Shown piece by piece: positions 18,563 through 28,103 of a stretch of DNA of 45,332 nt. The stretch lies in assembly GCF_001315945.1 (NCBI RefSeq), contig NZ_BBBG01000023.1, forward strand, positions 1 through 45,332, written 5' to 3'. The stretch is from Methanogenium cariaci JCM 10550 (GTDB lineage: Archaea; Halobacteriota; Methanomicrobia; Methanomicrobiales; Methanomicrobiaceae). The notes under the pieces were generated by a model. It was not told where the DNA came from. It searched no databases and was given only the letters and a program-made list of their open reading frames with translations. Each line of letters starts with the position of its first letter. Positions within the stretch are counted from its first letter, which is position 1. Made by a program: the position numbers and the translations under genes.

Positions 18563-19273
18563 TGATTCTTGACATAAATGATGTCTCGTTTACCTACCGC
18601 AGTTCAGATGTGCTGCACGATGTATCCTTTGCCGTTAATCCCGGAGAGGTGGTCTCCATTCTCGGGCCAAACGGGGGGGTGGGGGGGAAGACCACGCTTC
18701 TGCGGTGCATTAATGCGATTCTTGCACCGAAGACCGGGGGGGATATTCTCGTCGGCGATGAGAATATCCTCTCCCTCTCGCGTATGGAGGTGGCACGCCG
18801 CATCGGCTATGTGGCACAGCAGTGCGAGAAGGCACGCCTGACCGTCTTTGATGCCATTCTTCTGGGCCGTCGGCCGCATATGGGCTGGAATATTTCGGAT
18901 ACCGATCTGAAGATTGTTGATGCTGCAGTCCGGATGCTGGAGCTTGAGGATCTTTCCCTGCGCTATATTGATGAGATGAGCGGGGGGGGAGAACTTCAGA
19001 AGGTGAGTATTGCCCGTGCCCTGGTGCAGGAACCCCCCCGGCTCCTGCTCCTTGAAGAGCCACCAGGTATCTGCGGTCATGACGATGCATGACCTCAATC
19101 TTGCCATCCGGTTTTCAGACCGGTTTATTCTCCTGAAAGACGGGACGATTTATGAGGCCGGTGGCCATGATATCATCCAGCCTGACATAATAGAAGAGGT
19201 GTACGGCCTGCCGGTCTATGTGGAGACGGTGGCAGGTCATCCCGTGGTGGTACCCAACGGGGGGGACAGATGA
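18562..19273 (+). pseudogene. ABC ATPase of the same importer, internal deletion
   Basis: This is the ATPase of the preceding importer. The Walker A site reads GPNGGVGGKTT because of two adjacent G7 runs; with four G each it is the canonical GPNGVGKTT. The signature reads SGGGELQKV (G8; should be SGGELQ). Walker B follows as LLLLEEP, then about 25-30 codons containing the D-loop are absent and the frame shifts at about 19062. The H-loop (VMTMHDLNL) and the C-terminal end are intact in the next frame. The G runs look like errors. The deletion may be a misassembly or a true lesion; if true the importer would be inactive. Confidence 0.85.
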
Positions 19274-19388
19274 GGGAAGAGCTGTTGCCCGCCACCCCCC
19301 CATCCCGTTGCACCATTTTTTCCCGGTATCATCTGAATTTGGGGGACAAGATAAGAACCTTTTTACCATTTTTTGCACATAGTGGATT

Positions 19389-20097
19389 ATGAAATATAAT
19401 CTGACAGGGGGATAATCTGCAGTTCGTCACGATGGAAATCGAGCCGGGCGAGATGGTCTGGGCTGAGGCCGGTGCTCTGGTCTACATGAGTGGCAACATC
19501 AATATGGAGGCAAAACTTCAGGGCGGGCTTCTGAAAGGTCTGAAACGCACCCTTGCAGGCGAATCCTTTATGGTGACGCATTTCTCCAGTGCAGGCGGTC
19601 CGGGACTGGTCTCATTTGGCGGCAACTGTCCGGGAAAGATTGCCGCACTTGACATCACCGGAAAGGAGTTTATTGCACAGAAGGATGCATTTCTCTGCGC
19701 CGAAGAGAGTGTGAAGTGGGAGATGGCATTCCAGAAACGTCTGGGTTCTACATTCTTCGGCGGTGAAGGATTAATTCTCCAGCACCTTTCTGGTGAGGGT
19801 ATGGTCTTTTTACATGCGGCAGGAGATCTCGTGGAAATTGACCTGAAGCCGGGCCAGACATACAAGGTGTCGACAGCCCATGTGGTCGGCTGGGAACCAT
19901 CGGTCAACTACGATATCGAGGCAGCAGGCGGCGTTAAGACGGCGATGTTCGGTGGGGGGGAAGGTCTCTTCATGACCACACTCACCGGACCCGGAAAAAT
20001 AATAATTCAGTCCATGACCCTGCCGCAGCTGGCGGATGCCGTACAGCCTTTCCTCCCGACCCAGTCATCCGGAGGCGACAGTGGGGATTCCAGCTGA
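19389..20097 (+). CDS. AIM24/TIGR00266 family protein (frame break near start)
   Basis: A beta-helix-like protein of about 235 residues from the TIGR00266/AIM24 family, with no defined enzymatic role. The true start is ATG at 19389 (MKYNLTG), followed by a G5 run at 19407-19411 that should be four, giving TGDNLQFVTMEIEPGE. Further landmarks are AEAGALVYMSGNI, GGPGLVSFGG and FGGEGLFMTTLTGPG, the last spoiled by a G7 run to FGGGEGLF. The C-terminus is Ser/Gly-rich. A TATA-like T/A stretch precedes it and no ribosome-binding site is seen, suggesting a leaderless message. The next gene follows after nine bases. Confidence 0.88.
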
Positions 20098-20106
20098 AAT
20101 TCTGAT

Positions 20107-20400
20107 ATGCCTATGACAGAGAAAAGCACTGACGCAAACAGTCGCGGCAGACGGGCAGGGGGAATCATCCTCCTTGCCTGTGTCATCATTGCCATCATCC
20201 TGTTTGTACTGGCCAATCTGGGCATCATCGCGGTAGGCCTTTTCATGTTCCTTCTTCTGGCACTCATCGTCGTGGGTATCATCTGTATCGGCATTGCAGT
20301 CTTTGCGATTCCAATGTATATTATGAAGGATACCACGGTCGAGCCGGGCAATTATGAACTGGACGAGGTTTCACCGGTGAACAATAATGAAGACCACTAG
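20107..20400 (+). CDS. small membrane protein of unknown function
   Basis: This encodes 97 residues with a basic N-terminus (SRGRRAG) and two closely spaced hydrophobic segments (about 19-41 and 46-70), then an acidic tail (EPGNYELDEVSPVNN). It follows the AIM24 gene by nine bases and is probably co-transcribed. I recognise no family. Confidence 0.6.
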   Translation: MPMTEKSTDANSRGRRAGGIILLACVIIAIILFVLANLGIIAVGLFMFLLLALIVVGIICIGIAVFAIPMYIMKDTTVEPGNYELDEVSPVNNNEDH

Positions 20401-20502
20401 GTCTTTTCGTTTTTTACGATCAAACAAACAGGAAGCTCACGACTTCATTCATGGGTAGTTGATCGATCTACACATGTCTGAGAACTGACAATAATATAGC
20501 AT

Positions 20503-21299
20503 ATGCATGCGTGCTGTCCTGTTGTGCTTGTACATGGCTGGAAGAGCCACCCCGGGGGGGTCTGGAAATCTCTTGTCAGACGGCTGGAAGCGGAGTCTGT
20601 GGTATGCTGGAACTTTAGCCACAGCAAACTGCGGGATGCGGGTGGTGAAGAGATTGGTCATGCCCTGATGGGCTATATCCACGATATGCAGGAGGAGTAT
20701 GCCTATCACGGACCGGTTGATATGGTCTGTCATTCCATGGGTGCTGCGGTGGCCCGGTATATGCTGGAGGTGATGGACGGGGTCTCCTGCCGTATTCCGG
20801 TGCGAAATCTGATTGGCATCGGCCCGCCGAATAACGGTTCATCAATGGCGGAACTCTTCAACGATCCCGTTCACGGACCCGATATTCTGCGGCAGCTGAC
20901 GGGCACCTTTGTGCCACGCACGTATGATCCCATGACAGACCGGCTGGTTCAGGATTTCCGGTCAACCGGGCCGTTCGTGCAGGCACTGCGGGATGCGGGT
21001 CTGCGCAATGATATCCGCTATCGGGTGATTGTGGCGGGAAATGTAACCGGCACACCGGATTTTTTCCCCCCCTCTTCAAAGGACAGACGTGGGCATATTC
21101 CCCCCCCGACGGCTGGCAGCTGACCGCCCACGGTGATGGGATTGTGCCCCACGCAGATTCCCGCCTGCCCGGTGCCGATGTGGCCGTGCTGCCGGAAAAC
21201 CCGACGGTGCTGAATGCGGCCGCTGCGGATTACTGTCATCTCCGCCTGCCGGGTAACCCGGAGGTGGCAGAACAGGTGATCCGGTTTTTACGGGAATAA
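20503..21299 (+). CDS. lipase-like alpha/beta hydrolase (frame break)
   Basis: A serine hydrolase of about 260 residues. It has the oxyanion-hole segment VVLVHGWKSHPG, the nucleophile elbow VCHSMGAA (Ser in HSMG), GIGPPNNGS, and the late acid and histidine region HGDGIVPHADSRLPGADVAV and DYCHLRLPGNPEV. The C7 run at about 21066-21072 should be five; correcting it and the following C8 run (should be five) gives FFPLFKGQTWAYSPDGWQLT and carries the frame to the TAA at 21297-21299. The G7 run after the first motif adds one Gly. No signal peptide is seen, so it is probably cytosolic. Substrate is unknown. Confidence 0.85.
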
Positions 21300-21410
21300 T
21301 ATTTTTCTGTTTTTGGTTGATGCCGTGCGGCAATTTCCATTCTTTCCTGAATATAATGTGCCGGAAACGGACTATGGAAATAACGCAGAATAGCGGAGCA
21401 GTGAAAAAAA

Positions 21411-21992
21411 TCAGTAAAGAATATTTACTTTGTTTATCTTTGCAGGAATTGTTCTTTTCAAACCAATTGCGGCACCTATGGACGGACGAATCTCAAGATT
21501 GAACTCCTGGTTTTGTGTCAGTCCCGTAGAAGGTTTGGCAACACAGGTAAATTTGTCCTCTCCTTCAAGGAGCAGATCATCAGTTTCAGCACCATGACTG
21601 ATGTTCCACTCTCCAGGATTTATCCCTTCACTGGTAACAAAAGGATCATGGTGATCAAGAATTTCAATATCAGAACTGGTTGCAAAGACTGCCTGAACCG
21701 TATTAAAATCAACGGGTGAGCCACCGGCCGCAAGACCAAGAGTGAAACGAATGGCATCAGCTGTTGAGCCTCCATCGGTAGACCATGCATATACGTCTCC
21801 AATAACCTGCATACTGGATGATGCCATATCAACACTGGTATAGACAACTTCCTGAGATTTCTGTGTGGTAAAATAACCAGCACCCAGCACTACATAGGAG
21901 AATACTGCCGCGGTCACAACAAATGCAATAAGCACAATTGCGGCCTCCAATCCGGTAAATCCTTCATCAGGGGGGGTTGAATTACATCTCAT
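21411..21992 (-). CDS. archaellin (archaeal flagellin)
   Basis: This protein forms the archaellum filament. The start is ATG at 21992, preceded by GGAGGAAGGA. The class III signal peptide is short (MRCNSTPDEGFTGLEAAIVL), cleaved before FTGLEA, and the hydrophobic core IAFVVTAAVFSYVVLGAGYF followed by TTQKSQEVVY is typical. The C-terminal domain is short (about 194 residues in all). A G7 run adds a Pro in the signal (TPPDEG). No other archaellum genes lie nearby, so this is an isolated copy, perhaps a minor filament subunit. Confidence 0.85.
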   Translation of the reverse strand: MRCNSTPPDEGFTGLEAAIVLIAFVVTAAVFSYVVLGAGYFTTQKSQEVVYTSVDMASSSMQVIGDVYAWSTDGGSTADAIRFTLGLAAGGSPVDFNTVQAVFATSSDIEILDHHDPFVTSEGINPGEWNISHGAETDDLLLEGEDKFTCVAKPSTGLTQNQEFNLEIRPSIGAAIGLKRTIPAKINKVNILY

Positions 21993-22185
21993 TTCCTTCC
22001 TCCCTACTGGTGTGTACAATAGTTTTTTTGGTTCCGTGAAAACCTGCTGAATATGTTTATTTTCTTTTTTTAAAAATTTTATTCTAGGGGGGGTATTTTC
22101 TGGTTTCAAGGAACGATGCATACATTCCTGATTTAAGAGCAGGGTGTGCCGACTATGGAACGGAAAAAATTGGAGGAAAGATATC

Positions 22186-23050
22186 TTATTCAGCCAAAGA
22201 AAAATCGTTCACATCCCACCAGATCTTCATGCGGTGGGAATGGCCGGGCACGGTGACCGTATCACCGTCATGTTCCAGGGATTGCATAATGTAGTCTCTG
22301 AGTATTGTTTCCTGTTCGGCGGTGGTGATGAGGTGGCGGGGTTTGAAGTATTCGACCGCCTCTTCCTCGGTTGCAAACCGGTAGATATGTTCATAGACAA
22401 AATGCTCGACATGTGGATAGATGCCCATTTGGTACAGAGTATTGAAGATAATGTCGGATTTGGGTGAGGCTACATACGCTGACCCGTGGAGACGCGGCCA
22501 GAGGTCTTTTGCCATTATCTCCCATGATGTCTCTCCGGCAAACCAGTAGATATAGACATACTGCGATGAAGCTCGCACATCTTCGTTATCGCGGCTTTCA
22601 TATCGGGGGGGACATCCAGAGAGAATGACGCAAAGACCACATCGTAGGGTCCGGAGAGATCCGCTGCCACATCCACGTCTTCCCAGCGTTTCTGTAGGCA
22701 GTCTGCATTCGTGATCTTCTCGTCTTCCAGGTTCTCCCTGAGCACGGTAAACATCCCTTCGGAAGGTTCCACCGCGGTCACGTGACTGACCTTGCGGGCG
22801 AGGGGGGGAATGGTGATCGCACCGGGCCCTGACCCCCCCACGTCAAGAACCCGTGATTCGGGTGTCAGAGCGAGTCCTGCAAGGGTCAGGTTGACCCGTT
22901 CCCCGTTCTTTTCATACGACATCCGGTAAAACTTGCGGGCGGCATCCTGTTCGTCCCACATGCTTGACGTGTCTTTGCGCTTGTTGGTCTCATGATTCTT
23001 CTGCACTGCTCTTTCCAGCATTCGTTCCAGTCGATGGTTGTCGGTATCAT
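22186..23050 (-). CDS. class I SAM-dependent methyltransferase (frame breaks)
   Basis: A methyltransferase of about 285 residues whose substrate cannot be predicted. The start is ATG at 23050 (MIPTTIDWNECWKE) with AAAGGAG six bases ahead. SAM motif I reads RVLDVGGSGPGAITIPLAR and motif II VTAVEPSEGMF; the C-terminal half has YVYIYWFAGETSWE and MGIYPHVEHFVYEHIYRF. One missing base at about 23010 and another at about 22570 shift the frame. The G7 runs (about 22803, 22835 and 22605) add residues. A similar family is common in methanogens and is often encoded beside ATP-grasp or transport genes. Confidence 0.75.
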
Positions 23051-23309
23051 ATGCTTCTCCTTTGATGTCAGAGTAATCTGAGTATCTCTCCGTATGGATC
23101 TCCCGGCGTTGGTCTCTGTGCAGAGGGTGGCCGCCAAAGATTGTTGTTATACGAAAACGATAATTGATCAGAATAGGTGTGATATTTCCTCTCATAAATA
23201 GGAATTCATTTCGTTCCCGACATGAGGGGGTTTTTGTTCCCGGTGAGCTGCCGGAAAGGGCCTTTTCAGGCAAACCCCCCCCTGTGCTCTCCGCTACCAT
23301 TTTGTCGGT

Positions 23310-24517
23310 ATGACCCGAATATGCTCTACCGGAGCTGTATCGCCTGTGATCATACTCGATGAACCCTATGTATCCCGTTACCTGAAAGAAACCATAATCT
23401 CTGCCGGTCTGCCTGTGCTCAGAAATGAGACTTCTCTGAAACAGGGCTTTCCGGACGGTACCCTTCTCATGGAAGATACGGCAGGTATTGCTTTGATAAA
23501 GAACAATCCCGAACAGAAACTCTACAGCAATTCTGAACATGCGCTTCAGTGGATTGCGGATCATCTGGCATCTACCGGACTGCCGGAAACCATCACACAG
23601 TTCAAGGATAAAGTGGCATTCCGGCGTCTGCTTCAGCCACTATTCCCGGATTTTTTCTTCCGTGAGCTGGCAGCAGAAGATCTGGACAGTCTGGATATCC
23701 GCAGTATTCCGAAGCCTTTTATCATCAAACCGGCAGTCGGCTTCTTCAGTGCAGGGGTGCACATGGTCGCCTCGGATGCGGAATGGGAAGAGGTTCTGCA
23801 GTCACTGAAATCAGATATGAAAGAACATTCCTCGCTTTTCCCCCCCCGCAGGTGTACAACGCTGCGACATGGATTATTGAAGAGTATATTCCCGGTACCG
23901 AACTCGCGGTGGATGCCTGTTTTACGGCTGACGGGGAACCGGTTGTTCTCAATATCCTCTCCCATATGTTCTCATCCGATGCGGATGTGGACGACAAAGT
24001 CTATCTGACATCCAAAGCGATCATCAGAGAATATCTCTCACCGGTGACGGACCTTCTTCGCCGGATTCAGCAACTCACCGGCATCAGGAATTTTCCCCTG
24101 CATATTGAACTGCGTGTGGATACGGACGGGCATGTCGTGCCCATTGAAGTAAATCCGATGCGGTTTGCCGGATGGTGTACGACTGATATCGCGGAGTATG
24201 CCCATGGCATCAATGTATATCGGGCATACTTCGAAGAGCATGTGCCGGACTGGGAGACGCTTCTCGCCGATGACAATGGAGATGTCTATGCCATTCTCAT
24301 CGTAAAGCCGCCCGCAGACATGCCCCCCGAGACAATTGCCGGGTTTGATTACGCTGGGTTTGCCGCATCGTTTACCCATCCGCTGGAGATGCGGCCGGTG
24401 GATTTCACCTCCTATCCGGTATTCGGATTCTTCTTTGCAAGACTGGAAGGCGGCGACCTGCGGGAAGCAGAGAGATTCCTGCATGCTGATCTGCGGGAGT
24501 TCATCCGTACTCGGTGA
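23310..24517 (+). CDS. ATP-grasp domain protein (frame break)
   Basis: An ATP-dependent ligase-type protein of about 400 residues. ATP-grasp landmarks are PKPFIIKPAVGFFSAGVHMV, TWIIEEYIPGTELAVDACFT, and the metal/ATP-binding HIELRVDTDGHVVPIEVNP followed by MRFAGW. A C8 run at about 23840-23847 breaks the frame; with six C the protein reads SLFPPQVYNAATW. The carboxylate substrate and pathway are unknown. It runs divergently from the methyltransferase (260 bp apart), so shared regulation is possible. Confidence 0.8.
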
Positions 24518-24603
24518 CCATCACCGACATATTTTGACCAAAAAAAGAGTATGGGGGGGCGTTGCAGGCGGCAACCGCGGTTTCTGCTTTTTTCTGGGGG
24601 GGT

Positions 24604-25179
24604 CTATCGGGATGATTTCTCTGTAGGGCCGGGAATTATCTCTTTCCCGTCTGCTGCTTCACAGATCAGCCCGACCACGACAGAGAACCCAATCAGATAT
24701 ATGGTCAGGACTGCGGTATAGAGGCCTCCGAAGTAGTAGATCATCACCGGCATAAACGGGAGTTTAACGGATCGCATATAGAGAAACACGCCTGCAAGGG
24801 CAGTTCGCATCCCTTTTTCCCGGAAGTCGGCGAGCACTGAATACCAGACATAGACAGGGCCCGTTGCAATGATACCGGCGATGATCGCGACAATCCATCC
24901 AAAGATTCCTGATTCTGACCCGAGGTATTTTGCAATTGCTTTTGGTTTGATGAAGAGATCGATGAGAAACATCAGGCACAGACCAGCACCAGTACCGGAT
25001 GATCTGGCGGAGAATCCCGCCAAAGGTCTCCAGTGCATGGAGAGCGATGGCGGTGTCCATCATGGCAACAATGCAGTAGATACCGATGACAATCCCGAGG
25101 AAGATGACGGGGGAATGATGAATTGTTCTTTTTTTCCCGTTCCCTTTTCCCTTTTCTGCCCCCCCTCTCCCTGTTTCAC
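24604..25179 (-). CDS. second half of a two-gene DUF318-like permease (frame breaks)
   Basis: A membrane protein with about five hydrophobic helices, resembling the second half of DUF318/UPF0718 permeases: FLGIVIGIYCIVAMMDTAIA, MFLIDLFIKPKAIAKYLGSE, GWIVAIIAGIIATGPVYVWY, YMRSVKLPFMPVMIYYFGG. GTG at 25179 overlaps the TGA of the upstream gene and has GGAGG six bases ahead, so it is the better start, although it needs the G7 run to be five. TTG at 25192 is the alternative. Two more one-base losses lie near 24990 and 25008. Substrate is unknown; related proteins are placed with metal or sulfur functions. Confidence 0.7.
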
Positions 25180-25609
25180 TGTATCCCTCCAAGGAGAGAG
25201 AGGGTGCCTTCCGTCAGGATGGCAATAAGAATGGCAAGGATAAACCCGCAGAGATTGCGTGCAATGGCAAACCGTTTCCCGAGGATGTTCATCTCCACGG
25301 GCAGCTGAATAATGCCGACGGTGACCCACGCAACGATGAATGCGGTCACCGCGGTGAGGCTGATGCCGGTATTCAGGAGTTCTCCCCCCCCGATGACATA
25401 GCTTGTGACCGGGTTTCCGGCAGCAATACTCCCGAGGGCCGCACCTGCAACCGGGTCAGCGAGCGGATGGCCGCAAAATACTTTTCCATACCATTCCGGG
25501 GGGGGATTACTGTCAGAAGAAGGCTTACAAGGAGCAGAATTCCGATGATTTGTGGAATTATCTGCAGCATAGACCGATAGGTCTTCTCTGCACTGGCCCG
25601 AATATCCAT
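25176..25609 (-). CDS. first half of a two-gene DUF318-like permease (frame break)
   Basis: A membrane protein of about 145 residues whose reconstructed sequence reads IIPQIIGILLLVSLLLTVIP, PEWYGKVF, GSIAAGNPVTSYVIGGELL, TAVTAFIVAWVTVGIIQLP and IARNLCGFILAILIAILT. A C8 run near 25498-25505, which should be six, breaks the frame, and another G8 run (should be five) spoils VIGGELL. The stop at 25176-25178 overlaps the GTG of the second half (GTGA), an arrangement typical of translational coupling. Both halves probably form one transporter. Confidence 0.72.
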
Positions 25610-25759
25610 ATTGAATGATATATCGGGAAGATCCGGTTATGTGTTTGGATTTATTGAAATGACCATGAATCGGTTTCCCAAAAAAGGTTGTTCCGTTTTT
25701 TCAAATTGAACCGGAGCAGAGGTACGGTAATCCCGCACCCCCTGTTCATTCAAAAAAAT

Positions 25760-26217
25760 CTACCAGACTTCAGGAAATGCCATGTTGGTATAGAGATCCT
25801 CAAGCTGTGCCTTGTGGCCGGCTTCCATGTTGGAAAGGTTGGTGAATAGCTTCTTTTGATCCGTATCGGTACTCAGTTCTGCGAGTGCCCGGTACATATC
25901 CCGTGCGTCCTCTTCCTTTTTGATGGCAAGGGCGATGCCTTCAACGGGTTTCAGATCCGTTGTCAGTTGCGGGACGTCGAGCGTTTCCGAAATCTTGTAG
26001 TCCCGTGCTTCGTCAAAGTGAAATGACTTAATCGGTTGCGTGAGGAAATCCTCCAGTGTTTCCCGGTGACCCTGTTCTTCTTTGGCAAGGTCTCCGAATA
26101 TCTTTTTCATCGTCTCATCAGTTGTGCATCTTTCAATCCCCCCCGGTAGAATGTGTATGATTCCACCTCGTTTGCGATGGCACCTGAGAGAATGCCGCGG
26201 AATTCTTCTTTTTTCAT
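25760..26217 (-). CDS. rubrerythrin/ferritin-like diiron protein (frame break)
   Basis: A protein of about 152 residues with the ferritin-like four-helix pattern: EVESYTFYRGIERCTTDETM, FGDLAKEEQGHRETLEDFL, then IKKEEDARDMYRALAELS and LSNMEAGHKAQLEDLY. These supply the Glu and ExxH ligands of a diiron centre (EEQGH, EAGH). No rubredoxin domain follows. The real start is ATG at 26217 (MKKEEFRGILSGAIANEVE); a G7 run at about 26138-26144, which should be five, breaks the frame. It probably reduces peroxide or stores iron. A TATA box is about 47 bases upstream. Confidence 0.85.
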
Positions 26218-26263
26218 GTCTCGTTTCCCCCCATTGAGGATGGGGGGGTAACTGGGTAGGTGA

Positions 26264-26273
26264 AATATATAAC
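26264..26273 (-). promoter_or_regulatory. TATA box of the ferritin-like gene
   Basis: The minus strand reads TTATATATTT about 47 bases before the ATG at 26217. Transcription would begin near 26240, giving a leader of about 20-25 bases. Confidence 0.45.
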
Positions 26274-26515
26274 TAGTGCCCGGCCGGGCCTGTCGAATGG
26301 GGGGGAATCAAAGGTGCAGAATAAGGGATTTATTCCCTTCATTTTTACGATTATTCGCCTTGTGAATGATTTGATCATACGGATCCGGCTCTTAAAGAGC
26401 GGGCCACAGATAACGGGCATGTTTCTCTCCTGACTCGTGATCGATGTGCTGCCTGTGGATCCGGGAGATGAGGGGGGGTATATGTTTATTACGATCTTTT
26501 ACCATAGTCCAGTTC

Positions 26516-26746
26516 ATGGATCCGATCATCCACGCCGCAAAGAGTTTTAACGGAATTCAGGTATCCTTCCTCTCCGGGAACAGCACGATGTCTGAACTGT
26601 TCAGTTATGAAAACCTGATCGACATGAAGATCAATGTAGCCGATCTTGTCGAAAATCCAGATCGGTATGCTGTTGACATGAAAGGCCCTGTTATTGTCAG
26701 AACCGATTTCTGTAAGCCTGAGCTGCATGAAGAATGCACGCAGTAA
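26516..26746 (+). CDS. small protein of unknown function
   Basis: An open frame of 76 codons from ATG at 26516 reads MDPIIHAAKSFNGIQVSFLS and ends KGPVIVRTDFCKPELHEECT. Composition is protein-like with two late Cys. There is no family match and no strong ribosome-binding site, so this is a modest call. It lies divergent from the ferritin-like gene. Confidence 0.4.
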   Translation: MDPIIHAAKSFNGIQVSFLSGNSTMSELFSYENLIDMKINVADLVENPDRYAVDMKGPVIVRTDFCKPELHEECTQ

Positions 26747-27122
26747 GCGTTGGCAGGAATATTTTTCATCTGTATTTTCCCGACCCGATATGCATGATGA
26801 GTTTCATTTCCTGACGCAACGGGCATTTTTCGTAGTATATCCAGAAAAAATATCAATGTGCAATGTTCCCGGTTATGCAGGGATATCGGAGAATCAACCC
26901 CCCCGGATATTCTCTTTGTTGATATGGGAACTTCCCCCCCTGAGTCAATCCTGATCGCATGAACTCACGGGCAGGGGAAGCTCTTTTCAGGCAGGTGAAG
27001 CCGGGAACAGAACCAGACAATGATCATTGTCCGCCCCCCCGGGACAGGAAAAGAGAGAAAAATAAACGATCCTCGTGCACAATTGTTAACGAAAGAAAAG
27101 GGTTTCTTTTGATGAAAATAGA
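26747..27122. other. intergenic region without a supported gene
   Basis: About 375 bases separate the small protein gene from the convergent Cys-rich protein gene. Only short frames occur (for example 26959-27201) and they look like noise. Three C7 runs fall here (near 26898, 26934 and 27033), showing that the run anomaly also affects non-coding DNA. Confidence 0.4.
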
Positions 27123-27642
27123 TTATCTCTGGATTTTCTCAATGGTCATCCGGCAGGAGGAGTCGCCCATGCATATGTGCCTGTCTGATCTGAGGCGGTA
27201 GTTGGGGGGGTTCAGACTCTCGGTTGCTGCGGTAACGTAGGCATTGCAGAGTTCGCATGCATGCTTTGTCTCTATCCCGAAGCGTTTTGCGTTTGCCGGC
27301 ATCGGGCATTCATCGGTAATCACCGTCGCTGAATTACCCCCCCCTCAGATACGGCACGGCCCCGGAGGTGCGGCCCCAGCATGATCGCTGATATCTCACT
27401 GAATGCCTCAGCAACTTCCAATGCCGAGTTGGTGGAGTATCCAAGATTTTTTGCGATAGCCCCCCCTGTTTTCTCCCCCCCATCTCGCGCCAGATCTCAC
27501 GTTCTGCCTGGTCAAGTTCCCTGAGCTGTTCCGGCGCAACCTTCCTGAATGCCTGGTCATAGGCAAAAGGCATGATGTCTGCGCACCGGGTTGCAATATC
27601 CCAGCGTTGTTCTGCCGGGATTTGATTGAGTTTCTGTACCAT
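27123..27642 (-). CDS. Cys-rich protein with C..GD..C motif, unknown function (frame breaks)
   Basis: After correction this is a protein of about 170 residues. The first part is alpha-helical (IPAEQRWDIATRCADIMPFA, QLRELDQAEREIWREMGEKT). The C-terminal part is ITDECPMPANAKRFGIETKH, ACELCNAYVTAATESLNP, RSDRHICMGDSSCRMTIEK; the last resembles the C..GD..C motif of V4R or hydrocarbon-binding domains and suggests metal binding. The start is ATG at 27642 with AGGTGAT six bases ahead. Runs at about 27475-27481 (seven, should be five) and 27338-27345 (eight) break the frame; NPPNY should be NPNY. Confidence 0.65.
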
Positions 27643-28103
27643 CTTTTCATCACCTTCCGGGGGGTTTGGGCGACAGGCTGTGTCTTTCGTTGGGTGTAGA
27701 CTCATCCGGGAGATCAGTATCATAGAAATATTAGATTTTGCTGAGACCACGCTTTTGCCTGTGGCTGATTGCCCCCCCGAAGATCAACCCATCACCGGTT
27801 TCTCCCACATTAATGCTTGTGGTTCACGATTGTGAATTCCGGGAAAAAAGCAGCATTCTGTGGGTTATATCCTGAAAATGTGCTACATATCATGACATGC
27901 ATTATTTGATCCGTTCTCCCCCCCGGAACAGGCACTGTCCATGATAGTGGGGGGGATTCGGCCGGTTAAAAGGGAAAATAGAGTGATGTATGTCCGCATC
28001 ATTGCCGAAACAGGGTTCTTTTTCAACGTCTGTTCCGGGTTCAGAGGAGAGGAATTTCGGATATGAATGATTGAAAGAGGATAAATATGTCCGGACATGC
28101 CTT
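27643..28103. other. intergenic region between the Cys-rich gene and trkA
   Basis: About 460 bases hold only short frames on both strands (for example 27883-28098) with no family pattern, plus two heptameric runs near 27915 and 27945 and a run of six G near 27659. Its left end is the promoter side of the Cys-rich protein gene. I see no RNA gene. Confidence 0.4.

Noticed and set aside
26214..26420. 68-codon minus ORF upstream of the ferritin-like gene
   Set aside because: It covers the TATA box and leader of that gene and shows no family pattern.
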